The notes under the pieces were generated by a model. That model worked only from the letters and a program-made list of their open reading frames with translations, did no database searches and was not told the DNA's origin. From Pseudomonas sp. dw_612 (GTDB taxonomy: Bacteria; Pseudomonadota; Gammaproteobacteria; Pseudomonadales; Pseudomonadaceae): DNA of 64,000 nt. Positions within the stretch are counted from its first letter, which is position 1, and each line of letters begins with the position of its first letter. The DNA lies in NCBI RefSeq assembly GCF_018449725.1, contig NZ_JAAVVC010000009.1:124001-188000 (forward strand), given 5' to 3'. Shown one piece after another: positions 36,161 through 46,167 of this stretch. Position numbers and translations under genes: made by a program.

Positions 36161-39100
36161 CTAATCCACTTTCCTGCTTTCCTCGGTATGGCCGCTCTCA
36201 ACCGATGCTGGTGCAGGATTTTGGGCCTCTAGCAGAATAGAGGCCAGTGGTGAGGGCACCGCGACCGCCCAGAAAGGGACTGCATAAGCGAAGGAAACCT
36301 TTGCCTCCAGTGTCACCGGCTTGCTAGGTCGCTCTGCGCGCTGCATCGCAACATGTAGCCTCTGCCTTATCGCTTTGCGGGCCACGGAATTGATTTCCAC
36401 ACCAGCTAACGTGAGCAGGAGCCGTGTGTACGCCGACCGATGAAAATCGTCAGGGCAGCTTGGGTGGCGGAACATCGGTTCAAAGCAATACTCGATCAGT
36501 TGCAGCATCACACCTAGGTTACAGCGCACTTGCAGGAACATCAGACAGACAAAATCGGCTATGACGGGCACAGCAGTATCAAATGTTAGGTTCGGCTCGG
36601 CTAAGTAACTGCGCAATCGGTTGATCCCTATATTTGCAAACGTCTCACCCTGATCCATCATGACTATAAGGTCTGCAGCTTGGATCGAGACGAAGCTGCG
36701 CCTGGTCATCACCAATTGAACAATTGCACGAGAGTACTCAGCACGCGTCAAACGCTCTGATATCAGTTCATTCGTCAGTAGCATTTGAGGAGATGCGCCC
36801 TTGATCTCCAGGAACCCTGCTATAGCTCGGAAGCGGGCGTCTAACGACAGTAGGGCACCACCGTATTCCAGGCAAACAAGCAGGGTTGCATACTCTCCTT
36901 CACCCAGAATGTCTTTGAGTGTATGCATCTGTGCCGCCAGTGTGGGTGGGCCATATGCCGGTACCACCTCACAATACTCATCAATAGCGGCACAGATTGA
37001 GTCGAGAAAGGCACGCTCCCGATGCCAATTTTCCTCTGTCTGCTCCTGCATACCGAGTTGCCCATCGTGTGAGAAGAGCGTCCCTCCCTTGTGAAATCGC
37101 TTTGACGACTCGATCTTCGTTTCTAGCGCTTGCTTGGTGGCAGCAGCTACATACAGCCTGGGGATGTGCTCCAGTACATCGAGCATTCCAAGCGTCGCAA
37201 GCTCTACCAGCATGGGAAGATCTACCACCCAAGAGTGATCGGAGGCAGCGATAACCGGGAACTCATCGTGGGTCTGGCCCACACCCATCGAGACCTCCAG
37301 CAATGGCCCCTCATCGGGCCAGCCTCTGACGAGATCGATCACATCCACACCGAGCATCTGCGCGATCAGCCCAAGCGTAGCCATGTGCTGGCTGTAGAGC
37401 CCAATTGTGTTAAGGCCCTGTGTTTTTTTCCGTTCGATTTGCTCGATGAAGAAGGAGAAATCCAGCTCACCATCCTCACGCGTGGGGATGGTCATGGCGA
37501 CTAAACTTTTGCTCGGAACGACCGCGCTTGAGACCTGCCCATATGATAGGTCGAGCAAACGTCGGTGAATGGTCACTATCCGCTTAACCTTGAGCGTCTG
37601 CTCTCCTATCAAGATGCGGATTGTTGTGGTTTCGCCAACTTTGAGACCAATAAGCTCGACAGCCTGCGCGGAGTCCGCAGCGATGAACTCCGCGGTCGGC
37701 GAGAAGGGTGGGTCAATGTCAAAATCTATTGAAACGTAGCCGCTGCCGCCGTTGCTGTCTTCGAGTTCGACTGAAGTACCAAAAGCGACCTCAACTGGGT
37801 TGGTGAGGAATGAGTCCACCGTGCCGGATGCCATGACCATGAGTGAGATGTGACCGGCCGCAGCCTCAAGATTGCCCAAGTTCACTCGCATGGTGCGGTA
37901 AATGCGAGCGATGCCTCGATCATGCATCCCCCGACTGATCTCTGCGTTAGCAAGTTTCAATTGATCCTGAGCGGAGCCTTCCAGAAAGACAGGAAGCGTG
38001 GCTATGCACGCGTCCATCTGCCCAGGGTTTATGTTGGCTAGAACCTGGATCAGCAACAACCATGCACTGGCATCAAGAGGGCTCTCAGAAACGATCATCT
38101 CTGCGATTTCACGCATCCTGGGCCAATCACCGGCGTTACCGTAAACGTTCAAAGCCACGTTTCGGACATCTGCGGACTGGCGCCATTCCCCTGGAAGCGA
38201 CTCCAGCAGATCTCGAACCTTCGCGCGCTGATCAGTTAGGGCGTATGCGTGAAGAAGATCAACGTGCAATGGAGTGAACGAGTCGCGAGGAAGCACGCGT
38301 TCGAGCATCGCGATAGCATCATCGTGACGCCGTGCATGGAGCATCCACTGCGATGCCATGGACAGCTCCAGCAGATCGCTGCTTTGCGGTGCGAGTTCAG
38401 CCACACGATTCTCGAATGCCTGGCGCACTGCTTCGTTATCGATAAAGGCCCGAGCAGCGAAAACCCCATCGGTAATATTGCTGGTCTGGGGAGTGACACC
38501 TAGCAGCGAAAGCTCTTGCTGAACTGCATCATTGCGTTGCTGACGCAGCAACAATTCCCAGTGCATGTGGCGGAGTATCCGCAGCACTTTCGCCGACTCC
38601 TCCGTGACAGGCCGCTGCACCTGTACACCGTAGGCAGACTCGAGCATTGGCTCTCTACCCGCAACCAAGCATGCTTGGCCGAAGATAACCAGTGCGTCAT
38701 CAGGAAGCTGGTCAAGGCGATCGGAGAAGCGATCAACAGCTTCACCTTCACGATTCAAATCGCATAGGGCCTCAAGTTCCACTCGGGCCGAGGTCTCATG
38801 TTCTGGGACGCCGCGCTGTCTTCCCTGCTCGATCATGTCCAACGCCTGAGCCGGCTGCCCCAATAGCAGATACGCATAGGCGAGGTGAAACACGACGTCA
38901 GTCTTTGTCCTGGGACTTTGCTCGGCCCATAGAGCATTCTCGCGATCCTCAAACTTGGACATGGCATCCATGATGAGCTCACGTCGATCCAGGGGCTGAG
39001 ATCGCGTGTTCACGTGGAACGGGTTGTCCGTAGCGAGTCGCAGCGTAAAACGCAGATAGTTTTCGACGATGAAAATGGAACTGTCAGGCTGCTCCAAAGC

Positions 39101-40621
39101 TTTCTTGATAGCGTTGACGGCACCAAGATCGTCCCCGGCGCCAGCCCTGGAACTGGCCACCATCTGCCAGGCCCCGGATTTATCGCGAAAGGCTTCGGGG
39201 ATCTCGTCTTCAGTTAGCTCTTCTCTATTGAGGACTCTTGCGTTGGTGTAAGCGATCCATACCGAATACGACTCCGGAAAGCGAGCCAGTGCCGCCTGGC
39301 CAACCTGGATGGCAGCCAGCACATCATTTTTGAGCATGTGAGCCCGGACATGACCCGCAGCGATACGGTCATCGTCGGTATAAAGGTTTGCGGCTGCCTC
39401 AAGATCTGTCGAGGCGATCTCATCGTCCCCAAGATGCCAGAAGCACATCCCACGAAGGAAATACCAACGGGCCTTCTGGTGAATATCAAACGTGTCCAGC
39501 TCGTCCTCGAGGAGTTCCAGCTGAGTCAAGGCATCCTTGTATCGGCGATCGTTGTGCAGCGTGCTGATGCGGTCGAGCTGGCGCGTAGCAAATGTAGTTT
39601 CCGACCCTTGGATTGCGATGGGGAGGTCATCAGTCAGCAGTGTGCTGCCGGCAGCGCGGCCAACGGAGAGGAGGGGAGCGAGATATTCCGCCAGCGGGGT
39701 AAGCTCTGACGCGCGCTCATGGCTGACAGGCATCGTACCCATTTGGTAGGCCCGCACACTCTCGCGTATCAGCTTGGCCGTATGAAATTCCTTGGCAAGC
39801 TCACCCAGATGGGCTGAAGCGGAAGAGAGATCGATTTCTCCCGCCGTGCCATTGAGCTCAGCACACACAGATAATAACTGCGACCACACTGCGCCGCTGT
39901 CCCGGCTAGGTAATGCCTGGGCGATAAATTGCTTTTGGTATCCGGCTTCCTGAGTGCGATCCGAGTCCAGGTCGTGGGGGACGAACTTCAGGTGGAGCGC
40001 GAACTGGCGCAGGTCTTCGTCGTTAACCGTGGCCTCATTGTATTGCTCAGCTGCAGCCTTGATGGCGGCGTAAGCAGTCCGGTTCCGAGCGTTACTCAGA
40101 CCCTCTGAATGCACACGGGTGTACCAGGACTCATGTGAAAGAGACGCCAAGGCCAGCCTGACAACCTCTACCGCGCCTTCCATGGATGACGAGCTAGACA
40201 CGTGGTAGACGATCAAATTGTCGTCCAGTCCACGCTGGAATGTTGGCTTGATGAAATCGAGCCACGCAAGCCCTACGGCTTCGGTAAAAACGTCATTGGC
40301 AGTCGCCTTGAGTGACCGCTTCATCTGCATTCTGATGGTTGCTTTCTGTCCAGTGCTCGCCGACGCAGCATGGACAACGAGGTCGTCAGTATTGTGGTCA
40401 AATCCTCGACCTTGGAACAGCAACCCGACGATGGCAAACCCTTCGCGCAGCCCGGCACATGGGATGCCTAGGCACATAGCGAGTAACCGCACCGCCTGTA
40501 CGCGTTGCTCAAACGCACCGCCACGCCCGCCAGTTGAAATAGGGCTTGCGACCTTTTTCTGCTGGGGTTTCGGTTTTGGGTTGGGAGCTTTTTCTCCCTT
40601 TGCCTTTGGAGGCCTTGCCAT
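36161..40621 (-). CDS. Giant nuclease-TPR-GreABC-PIN protein
   Basis: 1,486 residues from ATG 40621 (GTG 40636 also in frame; Shine-Dalgarno weak). After a Pro/Lys-rich leader, residues ~35-140 contain GGRGGAFEQRVQAVRLLA, then DDLVV and RMQMKRSLKA, the pattern of an N-terminal PD-(D/E)xK (Mrr/Cap4-like) nuclease. TPR-like helical repeats occupy ~300-900. A segment around residues 935-1000 (VELIGLKVGETTTI) looks like the GreA/GreB C-terminal fold. Beyond it, SHSWVVDLPMLVELA-type sequence fits a PIN-like domain, the TPR-GreAB-C-PIN arrangement known in bacterial conflict systems. It probably senses an invader through the TPRs and cleaves nucleic acid. It stands alone on the minus strand. Confidence 0.72.
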   Translation of the reverse strand: MARPPKAKGEKAPNPKPKPQQKKVASPISTGGRGGAFEQRVQAVRLLAMCLGIPCAGLREGFAIVGLLFQGRGFDHNTDDLVVHAASASTGQKATIRMQMKRSLKATANDVFTEAVGLAWLDFIKPTFQRGLDDNLIVYHVSSSSSMEGAVEVVRLALASLSHESWYTRVHSEGLSNARNRTAYAAIKAAAEQYNEATVNDEDLRQFALHLKFVPHDLDSDRTQEAGYQKQFIAQALPSRDSGAVWSQLLSVCAELNGTAGEIDLSSASAHLGELAKEFHTAKLIRESVRAYQMGTMPVSHERASELTPLAEYLAPLLSVGRAAGSTLLTDDLPIAIQGSETTFATRQLDRISTLHNDRRYKDALTQLELLEDELDTFDIHQKARWYFLRGMCFWHLGDDEIASTDLEAAANLYTDDDRIAAGHVRAHMLKNDVLAAIQVGQAALARFPESYSVWIAYTNARVLNREELTEDEIPEAFRDKSGAWQMVASSRAGAGDDLGAVNAIKKALEQPDSSIFIVENYLRFTLRLATDNPFHVNTRSQPLDRRELIMDAMSKFEDRENALWAEQSPRTKTDVVFHLAYAYLLLGQPAQALDMIEQGRQRGVPEHETSARVELEALCDLNREGEAVDRFSDRLDQLPDDALVIFGQACLVAGREPMLESAYGVQVQRPVTEESAKVLRILRHMHWELLLRQQRNDAVQQELSLLGVTPQTSNITDGVFAARAFIDNEAVRQAFENRVAELAPQSSDLLELSMASQWMLHARRHDDAIAMLERVLPRDSFTPLHVDLLHAYALTDQRAKVRDLLESLPGEWRQSADVRNVALNVYGNAGDWPRMREIAEMIVSESPLDASAWLLLIQVLANINPGQMDACIATLPVFLEGSAQDQLKLANAEISRGMHDRGIARIYRTMRVNLGNLEAAAGHISLMVMASGTVDSFLTNPVEVAFGTSVELEDSNGGSGYVSIDFDIDPPFSPTAEFIAADSAQAVELIGLKVGETTTIRILIGEQTLKVKRIVTIHRRLLDLSYGQVSSAVVPSKSLVAMTIPTREDGELDFSFFIEQIERKKTQGLNTIGLYSQHMATLGLIAQMLGVDVIDLVRGWPDEGPLLEVSMGVGQTHDEFPVIAASDHSWVVDLPMLVELATLGMLDVLEHIPRLYVAAATKQALETKIESSKRFHKGGTLFSHDGQLGMQEQTEENWHRERAFLDSICAAIDEYCEVVPAYGPPTLAAQMHTLKDILGEGEYATLLVCLEYGGALLSLDARFRAIAGFLEIKGASPQMLLTNELISERLTRAEYSRAIVQLVMTRRSFVSIQAADLIVMMDQGETFANIGINRLRSYLAEPNLTFDTAVPVIADFVCLMFLQVRCNLGVMLQLIEYCFEPMFRHPSCPDDFHRSAYTRLLLTLAGVEINSVARKAIRQRLHVAMQRAERPSKPVTLEAKVSFAYAVPFWAVAVPSPLASILLEAQNPAPASVESGHTEESRKVD

Positions 40622-40791
40622 ACCTGGCTCGCACAACTGATATAGGGCCCTATCTTATCGATCATTAAGCGCCATGCGTAGCGTTGACTTCGCAAGAAAA
40701 TTACATAGCGTGCGGCCTGGGGCATGGAGTTCGTATCGAGCGCCAGCATCGTCGAGATGTACCATCCTATGACCACCAAAAAACATAAAAA

Positions 40792-40895
40792 GGCAAGCGG
40801 AGCGCGCAGGCGTGAGGATGGAAGCCCGACAGGGCCGAGACTTGGCTCCGCCAGGCTCGGTTCACGACAACCATCCCCGCAGGGGCACGCTTATA
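40792..40895 (+). repeat. Dispersed structured repeat, copy 3
   Basis: Third copy, with GCAAGCGGAGCGCGCAGG and GAGGATGGAAGCCC as in copy 1. The inner stem is clearest here: GCCGAGAC ... GGCTCGGT around a short loop, then a second stem CCCCGCAGGGG. It lies upstream of the giant nuclease-TPR gene. Confidence 0.75.
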
Positions 40896-41026
40896 CCCAA
40901 ACTGGTAACCCGTGCAATCGCTATCTCCTCAGCAAGCCTTTAAGGTTTTCTTGCGCGTAATGGTCACTTCTCCATGATGAAGATTGCTGACTCTTAGATG
41001 CACTCCCGTGTAAGGGGGACGGAGAC

Positions 41027-41308
41027 TCATCCTTCATCTCTTGAAAGCTCAGTGAGTGCTGAGGCTAGCGCCGTCGCCTGCTGAGGCGTGAACCTGAAGC
41101 GCGAATCATCGATTTTGATTGAAATTATGCCGTCGGATTCTGTATCCAGGAGAACTGCGTAGCTGTTGTCATCGTCCAAGACTTCACGCTCGGCGATGCC
41201 AGGCCGAGTGAAGATAGCGAGCATAATTTCCTCTAAGTCTCCCTCGGGCGAACCATCCTTGAACGTGAAGAATCTGTTCGGGGGCAGTTTTGTACTCATG
41301 GTTTCCAT
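41027..41308 (-). CDS. Small unknown protein
   Basis: 93 residues from ATG 41308 (GAGG 4 bases upstream; ATG 41299 possible). It contains PPNRFFTFKDGSPEGDLEEI and ends in FTPQQATALASALTELS, a helix suited to dimerisation. Acidic. No family recognised. Confidence 0.55.
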   Translation of the reverse strand: METMSTKLPPNRFFTFKDGSPEGDLEEIMLAIFTRPGIAEREVLDDDNSYAVLLDTESDGIISIKIDDSRFRFTPQQATALASALTELSRDEG

Positions 41309-41458
41309 TGGCCTCAAAAAATACATTGCATGAGTAACTAAACGGAGCCGAAATTAGAAACTTGAGCGGGAGAAGGAAATCTTGACCCGGAATGGTTAAC
41401 TTTGGATGTGAAGTTCACTCATTGCGTCTGGGGGTATGCTCAGATTCAAGGAGGTGTC

Positions 41459-41500
41459 ATGAGCAAGCAAGTATGTGTCGAGTGCCTCGTTGATGGGTAA
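41459..41500 (+). CDS. 13-residue leader ORF before the helicase
   Basis: ATG at 41459 is preceded by AAGGAGGTG, the strongest Shine-Dalgarno seen in the window, and encodes MSKQVCVECLVDG before TAA. It ends 36 bases before the helicase ATG. It could be a leader peptide controlling the helicase, or the first codons of a lost gene; the CxxC suggests the start of a zinc-binding protein. Confidence 0.4.
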   Translation: MSKQVCVECLVDG

Positions 41501-41536
41501 ACTACCTGTCTTTTGCGGTGTGATTGGCGGATTACA

Positions 41537-44290
41537 ATGGAGTGGAAACCTTCTTTTCTCTCGCGTCTGTTCAGAAGGGCGGCATCATGGCGTCTGAAGA
41601 TCGAGAATGATCAATTCAGCGTCACGTTGAATGAGCAAACGTATCCGATACCTCTCGAAGCGTTTTCCTCACTGCGCTTTCGCGATGGCCTGTTATGGAC
41701 GAACGTCACTGTCTGGGTTGGTAACGAGATTCATCTAGTCGGCTTGCGAAAGTCGGCTCGTCACACGCTGAGTAATCAGCTTCGAGCCGTCACGAGCAGG
41801 CAGAATTTCCGTACTTATTACGCCAAGATCATGGGTTGGCTGAAATTGGTCGATCAAGTTGCGCTGACGGTAGACGCAGAACATCGATGGCTGACACACG
41901 ACATGCAGCATGAGCTTCTTTCCGAGAAGGATGCTTTGAAAATCGACGATGCTGATCTCAAGGCACTGTTTGATTCTCCAGTTATCCAAACTGCATTGGG
42001 AGACAACAAGACGCGCGTGTTAGGGCGGTTGCGCCAATGGTCTCAGGATTGGCCAACGCATTGGCAGACTCGTAACAAAGCGCACATGATCCGCGAGCTG
42101 GATGCTTGCTCAGATCTTCTGGATAACGTCGAGTCCCGCGAGCTCAATGATGAGCAAGCAAAAGCCGTGGTTTGCTTCGACAATCGGGTTCAGCTTATTG
42201 CCTCCGCCGGCTCGGGCAAGACCTCTACGATGGTTGCCAAGGCGATTTACGCGGTTCATCGCGGTTTCGTGGCCCCATCCGAGATCATCATGCTGGCCTT
42301 TAACAAAGATGCTGCACAGGAGCTGCAGGAAAGGGGCGCTCAGTCTCTCGGAAGGCTAGGTATGGCCGGTGTCACGATCAATGCACTGACGTTTCATTCA
42401 CTGGGCCTAACAATCATTGGCGGTGCGACAGGCAAAAAACCTAGCGTCCCCAATTGGGCTACCAAGGCGAATCTTGGGCTTGAGAAACTTGGTGTGATCG
42501 TTGACGCGCTTAAAGACAGGTCAGATGAGTTTCGCACCAAGTGGGATCTTTTCCGCTTGGTATTCGGGCGGGATCACTCCACTGCGCCATTGAGAGATGT
42601 GGCGGAAGCTTTCGACAGGGAAGGGGAGGCTCGGCTAATCACACTCAATGGTGAGCATGTCGCGAGTCAGGAAGAGCGCTTGATTGCCAACTGGCTTTTC
42701 TACAACGGCGTCGAGTACGCCTATGAGCGGCCCTACGAGCACGACACTGCAACTGCCGATCACCGCCAATATGCGCCCGACTTTTATTACCCGCAGCTGA
42801 ACCTCTATCACGAGCACTTTGCCTTCGATGCAGAGGGCCAGGCACCTGCGCATTTCGTGAATTATGCGGAAGGGGCCGATTGGAAGCGGAAGGCCCATGC
42901 CAGCTACGGTACGCAGCTGATCGAGTCGACTTCACACCAATTGCGGACGGGTGAAATCTTCGCTCATCTCTCTCAAGAGCTGACGTCGCGGGGCGTGGAG
43001 CTAGATCCAAACCCCGACCGTCCGATCCCGGACTCCGGCCTAGTACCACTAGAACATATTGACTTGGTGAAGGTGCTCCGATCGTTCATCTCTCACTACA
43101 AAAGTAATAGCCTGACGGCGGCGATTCTGCACGAACGGTACGACGCTCTTCCGATCAGCGTTTTCAAGTTCCGGTACAAAATGTTCCTGGAGCTCGCGAT
43201 TCCGGTGATCGAAGGCTGGGATGCCGCCCTGAAAGAAGAGCGTGGGATCGATTTTGAGGACATGATTAACCTGGCCGCAGATTGCCTAGAGCGTGGCTAC
43301 CAGTCGCCTTATCGCTTGGTCATGGCTGACGAATACCAAGATGCCTCGCGCGCACGTGCGCGGCTTTGCCGGGCGTTGGTTCAAGAGCCCCATAGTCACC
43401 TGTTCGCGGTGGGTGATGACTGGCAGTCAATCAATCGATTCGCCGGCGCGGATGTGAGTGTGATGACTGGTTTCGTGGAATGGTATGGCCACGGTGAGGT
43501 ATTCCGATTAGAGAAGACTTACCGGTGCCCTCAGGCTATCTGTGATGCTTCCAGTCAGTTTGTGGCTAAAAACCCTGCTCAGCTGCAGAAGACCGTGATT
43601 TCTGTGACGGAGCCGATCGGCCCCGAATTTCTGGCATTCCAGCTATCTAGTAGGGATCAGGTTCAGAATGGCTTGCGGCAGTATCTGGACGATCTTCACC
43701 AGCAGCTTTCGACCGGTGTAGTCCCCGGGGCAAGTGATCGGCTGATAACAGTCTTCGTTCTTGGACGCTACAAAGCCGATGCGCAATTCATACCCCATGG
43801 GTGGGAGCAACGCTACGGCAACAAGCTTGAGATCAGATTTAAAACCGTCCACACCTCAAAGGGTGATCAGGCCGACTACGTTCTGCTCCCCGGAATGATG
43901 GCTGGAGGATTTCCGAGCATGAAAGGGGACGATCCTGTCTTCGGCCTAGTGATGCCCAAAGGAGACACCTACCTGCATGGCGAGGAGCGCCGACTTTTCT
44001 ATGTGGCGTTGACCCGGGCTCGTAGGTCTGTCGTGATGTTCACTGTGACTGCCAGAAACTCACTGTTCCTCACAGAGCTGGTAAACGACGGGGTGGTAAT
44101 AGTTACAGACATCAAGGGTGAACCAATCCAGGAGAAACGGTGCCCGGTCTGCCAGCATGGAGTCGTGCTGCAGCGCTCCGGTAAGTTCGGTGATTTTGAG
44201 TCCTGCTCAGGATTTCCTCGCTGCAAATATAAGCCAGAGAAGCCGACGAAAAAACGTGCGAGGCAAACTTCGTTCAGGCCTCGCCGATAG
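41537..44290 (+). CDS. UvrD/HelD-like DNA helicase with nuclease-like insertion and zinc finger
   Basis: 917 residues from ATG 41537. The N-terminal ~180 residues resemble the DNA helicase IV leader domain. Superfamily 1 motifs follow: I SAGSGKTST (~227), II MADEYQDASR (~597), III AVGDDWQSINRF, IV EKTYRCPQ, V HTSKGDQADYV, VI FYVALTRARR. A ~120-residue insertion between motifs Ia and II (SQEERLIANWLFYNG, YAPDFYY, YHEHFAFD) has the E...PDF...E/H spacing of a PD-(D/E)xK-like nuclease. The C-terminal CPVCQHG...FESCSGFPRCKY is a topoisomerase-type zinc finger. It unwinds DNA 3' to 5' in the family. E. coli HelD is ~684 residues, so this is enlarged. Confidence 0.85.
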   Translation: MEWKPSFLSRLFRRAASWRLKIENDQFSVTLNEQTYPIPLEAFSSLRFRDGLLWTNVTVWVGNEIHLVGLRKSARHTLSNQLRAVTSRQNFRTYYAKIMGWLKLVDQVALTVDAEHRWLTHDMQHELLSEKDALKIDDADLKALFDSPVIQTALGDNKTRVLGRLRQWSQDWPTHWQTRNKAHMIRELDACSDLLDNVESRELNDEQAKAVVCFDNRVQLIASAGSGKTSTMVAKAIYAVHRGFVAPSEIIMLAFNKDAAQELQERGAQSLGRLGMAGVTINALTFHSLGLTIIGGATGKKPSVPNWATKANLGLEKLGVIVDALKDRSDEFRTKWDLFRLVFGRDHSTAPLRDVAEAFDREGEARLITLNGEHVASQEERLIANWLFYNGVEYAYERPYEHDTATADHRQYAPDFYYPQLNLYHEHFAFDAEGQAPAHFVNYAEGADWKRKAHASYGTQLIESTSHQLRTGEIFAHLSQELTSRGVELDPNPDRPIPDSGLVPLEHIDLVKVLRSFISHYKSNSLTAAILHERYDALPISVFKFRYKMFLELAIPVIEGWDAALKEERGIDFEDMINLAADCLERGYQSPYRLVMADEYQDASRARARLCRALVQEPHSHLFAVGDDWQSINRFAGADVSVMTGFVEWYGHGEVFRLEKTYRCPQAICDASSQFVAKNPAQLQKTVISVTEPIGPEFLAFQLSSRDQVQNGLRQYLDDLHQQLSTGVVPGASDRLITVFVLGRYKADAQFIPHGWEQRYGNKLEIRFKTVHTSKGDQADYVLLPGMMAGGFPSMKGDDPVFGLVMPKGDTYLHGEERRLFYVALTRARRSVVMFTVTARNSLFLTELVNDGVVIVTDIKGEPIQEKRCPVCQHGVVLQRSGKFGDFESCSGFPRCKYKPEKPTKKRARQTSFRPRR

Positions 44291-44610
44291 CCGCAATATA
44301 TGCTTATGGAGAATTGTTTGAGGCGTATGCCCCCAGCAGCGAAGCTCTCAGGAGCGGCGTCATAATTAAGGCCGCCTGAGGTCGCTGACGTGCGGGAGCA
44401 TCTTTTGAGAGCGATGTCTTTGATAACACTAAGGGAACGAGAAGCAGACGGAATATCGGAGCGATCCGCAGCAGCCGAGCCATACAGTTTGAGTTAATGG
44501 AGGCGACTCGCTAGCATTAAGAATCGCATTGCACACGGCCATAACAGGCTTGCATTTATTAGTTCGGGCGGTTCTCGCTTGAATGAGAGAGCAAGGATGA
44601 GGGAGCAAGG
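44291..44610. other. Intergenic region with a short tandem repeat
   Basis: 320 bases with no gene. Just before the caspase-like gene the 14-base unit GAGCAAGGATGAGG occurs twice in tandem (about 44589-44616). The second unit supplies the AAGG ribosome binding site and the ATG used at 44611. Confidence 0.5.
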
Positions 44611-46167
44611 ATGAGGAAGAAGGTAAGGGGCGTATCTGCAGGGCAGACCAATAGGGCTGATGAATCTCATTCCTTGGATTCCCCGAAGCGAGTGACCGCT
44701 ATAGTGGTCGCCCTCGAAAACTACCGCAGGGGCGAACTGCCGGTTGTAGATTACGCTCATGCCGACGCAGATGCGTTCGCCGCAGCGCTGAGTCAAATTT
44801 ACCCGGCTGACATCCTGGAGGTGGAGGTCATTAAGGATGAAGAAGCCACCCTCACAGCGCTCCGTTATCTAGGCAACTCCCTAAAAAATCTTGGTAAGGA
44901 TGACCTGTTTATCTTCTATTACGCTGGACATGGATTTCATGGAGCCGGGGAAAATCGACTGAGCGTTTACGATACGAATAGATTTAATATCGCAGAGACT
45001 GCCTTGAGCCTCCAAGGCGATTTACTTGAGCATATCGGCAACAGTGAATGCCGCCAGGCACTAATCTTCGTCGACGCTTGCGCTGAGAAATTCGCGGCGG
45101 TGGCCAAATCTCGTGATGTGATATCGAACCTTGAGCGGGAAGAGGTCGAGCGGTTTTTGGACAACAATTGGTACTGTGGTGTTTACCTTTCCTGCTCACC
45201 CCGTGAAAAATCTTACCCGGATGATACCCTTGGCCATGGAATCTGGACTCACTTTTTGCTTGAAGCTATGCAAGGTCGAGATGAGGAGGCGCTGCGCGAC
45301 AGGTGGCTGACAGACACCAGTCTTCGCGATTACCTGCGCAAAAAAGTACCGGACTTCATCTCTCGCGAAACTATGATCAAAGGCCACCAGACCCCGCAGG
45401 CAATCCTATCAAGTAGCGGTAGCTTCCGGATTCGGCACGTGGAGGAGAAGCCTGCCGTGGCCACTCCAGCCAATGAAGCGTTGGCCAATATAATCCTGGA
45501 TAACCAAGGAGAATTCTTGGAGGGTGTTGAAACGGGCCGGATTCGCTCCTTAGCTGAATTTCGATCAATCCATCGCGAACCAAGCGGTTACAGCGACTCG
45601 GCTGATAAATTTTGCAGGGGGCTGCTGGACGCGCAAATCCGTGATGAACTACAACAGCTATATCAAGCGACAATATCAGCGTTCGGCGCTCGTCGCAGAG
45701 ATGTTCAAAAAGGGGAGGATCACGGCGCTGGCGACTTAGCATACCAGTTTTATCGATACTCAATTTACAGCGCACAGAATCCGGAGGATCACACCGAGTA
45801 TGTCATCTACAGGACTCTTGAGCTGAGAGAGGGATGGGAGGCGCACCGGGAGGCCATCGAAGAAGTGTTCGACTGCGAATTTGATTATCTGGTCATTACA
45901 TTCTCACGACTAAAGCTCTCTTTTGATCAACTGGTCGAGAGCCTTGAAGATGTCCGAGATGCTCATGGCGGAGAAATTGATGATGATGACAGTACCAAGC
46001 GTGTCAAATATTCTCGCGAAGACGCCGACTTCACCTTCGATCTTCATAAGCGCAGGCTGGAAATCGAGATTGCTGGCGCAGACGCTTTGGATATTTTGGA
46101 TGGAGTAAGGCATTTCCAGCTCGGCAATACTCGGCCAAGCTCCATGCTTGCCGGCTCTGCTAGCTAG
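44611..46167 (+). CDS. Caspase-like protease (peptidase C14 family)
   Basis: 518 residues. The caspase fold starts at about residue 27 (VTAIVVALENYRRG). The catalytic histidine is in FIFYYAGHGFHG (~110) and the cysteine in LIFVDACAEKF (~150). The domain runs to ~270 (GHQTPQAILSSSGSFRI). The C-terminal 240 residues are unrecognised, helical and acidic. Prokaryotic caspase-like proteases cleave host or partner proteins and often drive cell suicide in defence. No obvious gasdermin-like or STAND partner is adjacent; the next gene is a PD-(D/E)xK-like protein. ATG 44611 has AAGG close upstream. Confidence 0.85.
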   Translation: MRKKVRGVSAGQTNRADESHSLDSPKRVTAIVVALENYRRGELPVVDYAHADADAFAAALSQIYPADILEVEVIKDEEATLTALRYLGNSLKNLGKDDLFIFYYAGHGFHGAGENRLSVYDTNRFNIAETALSLQGDLLEHIGNSECRQALIFVDACAEKFAAVAKSRDVISNLEREEVERFLDNNWYCGVYLSCSPREKSYPDDTLGHGIWTHFLLEAMQGRDEEALRDRWLTDTSLRDYLRKKVPDFISRETMIKGHQTPQAILSSSGSFRIRHVEEKPAVATPANEALANIILDNQGEFLEGVETGRIRSLAEFRSIHREPSGYSDSADKFCRGLLDAQIRDELQQLYQATISAFGARRRDVQKGEDHGAGDLAYQFYRYSIYSAQNPEDHTEYVIYRTLELREGWEAHREAIEEVFDCEFDYLVITFSRLKLSFDQLVESLEDVRDAHGGEIDDDDSTKRVKYSREDADFTFDLHKRRLEIEIAGADALDILDGVRHFQLGNTRPSSMLAGSAS

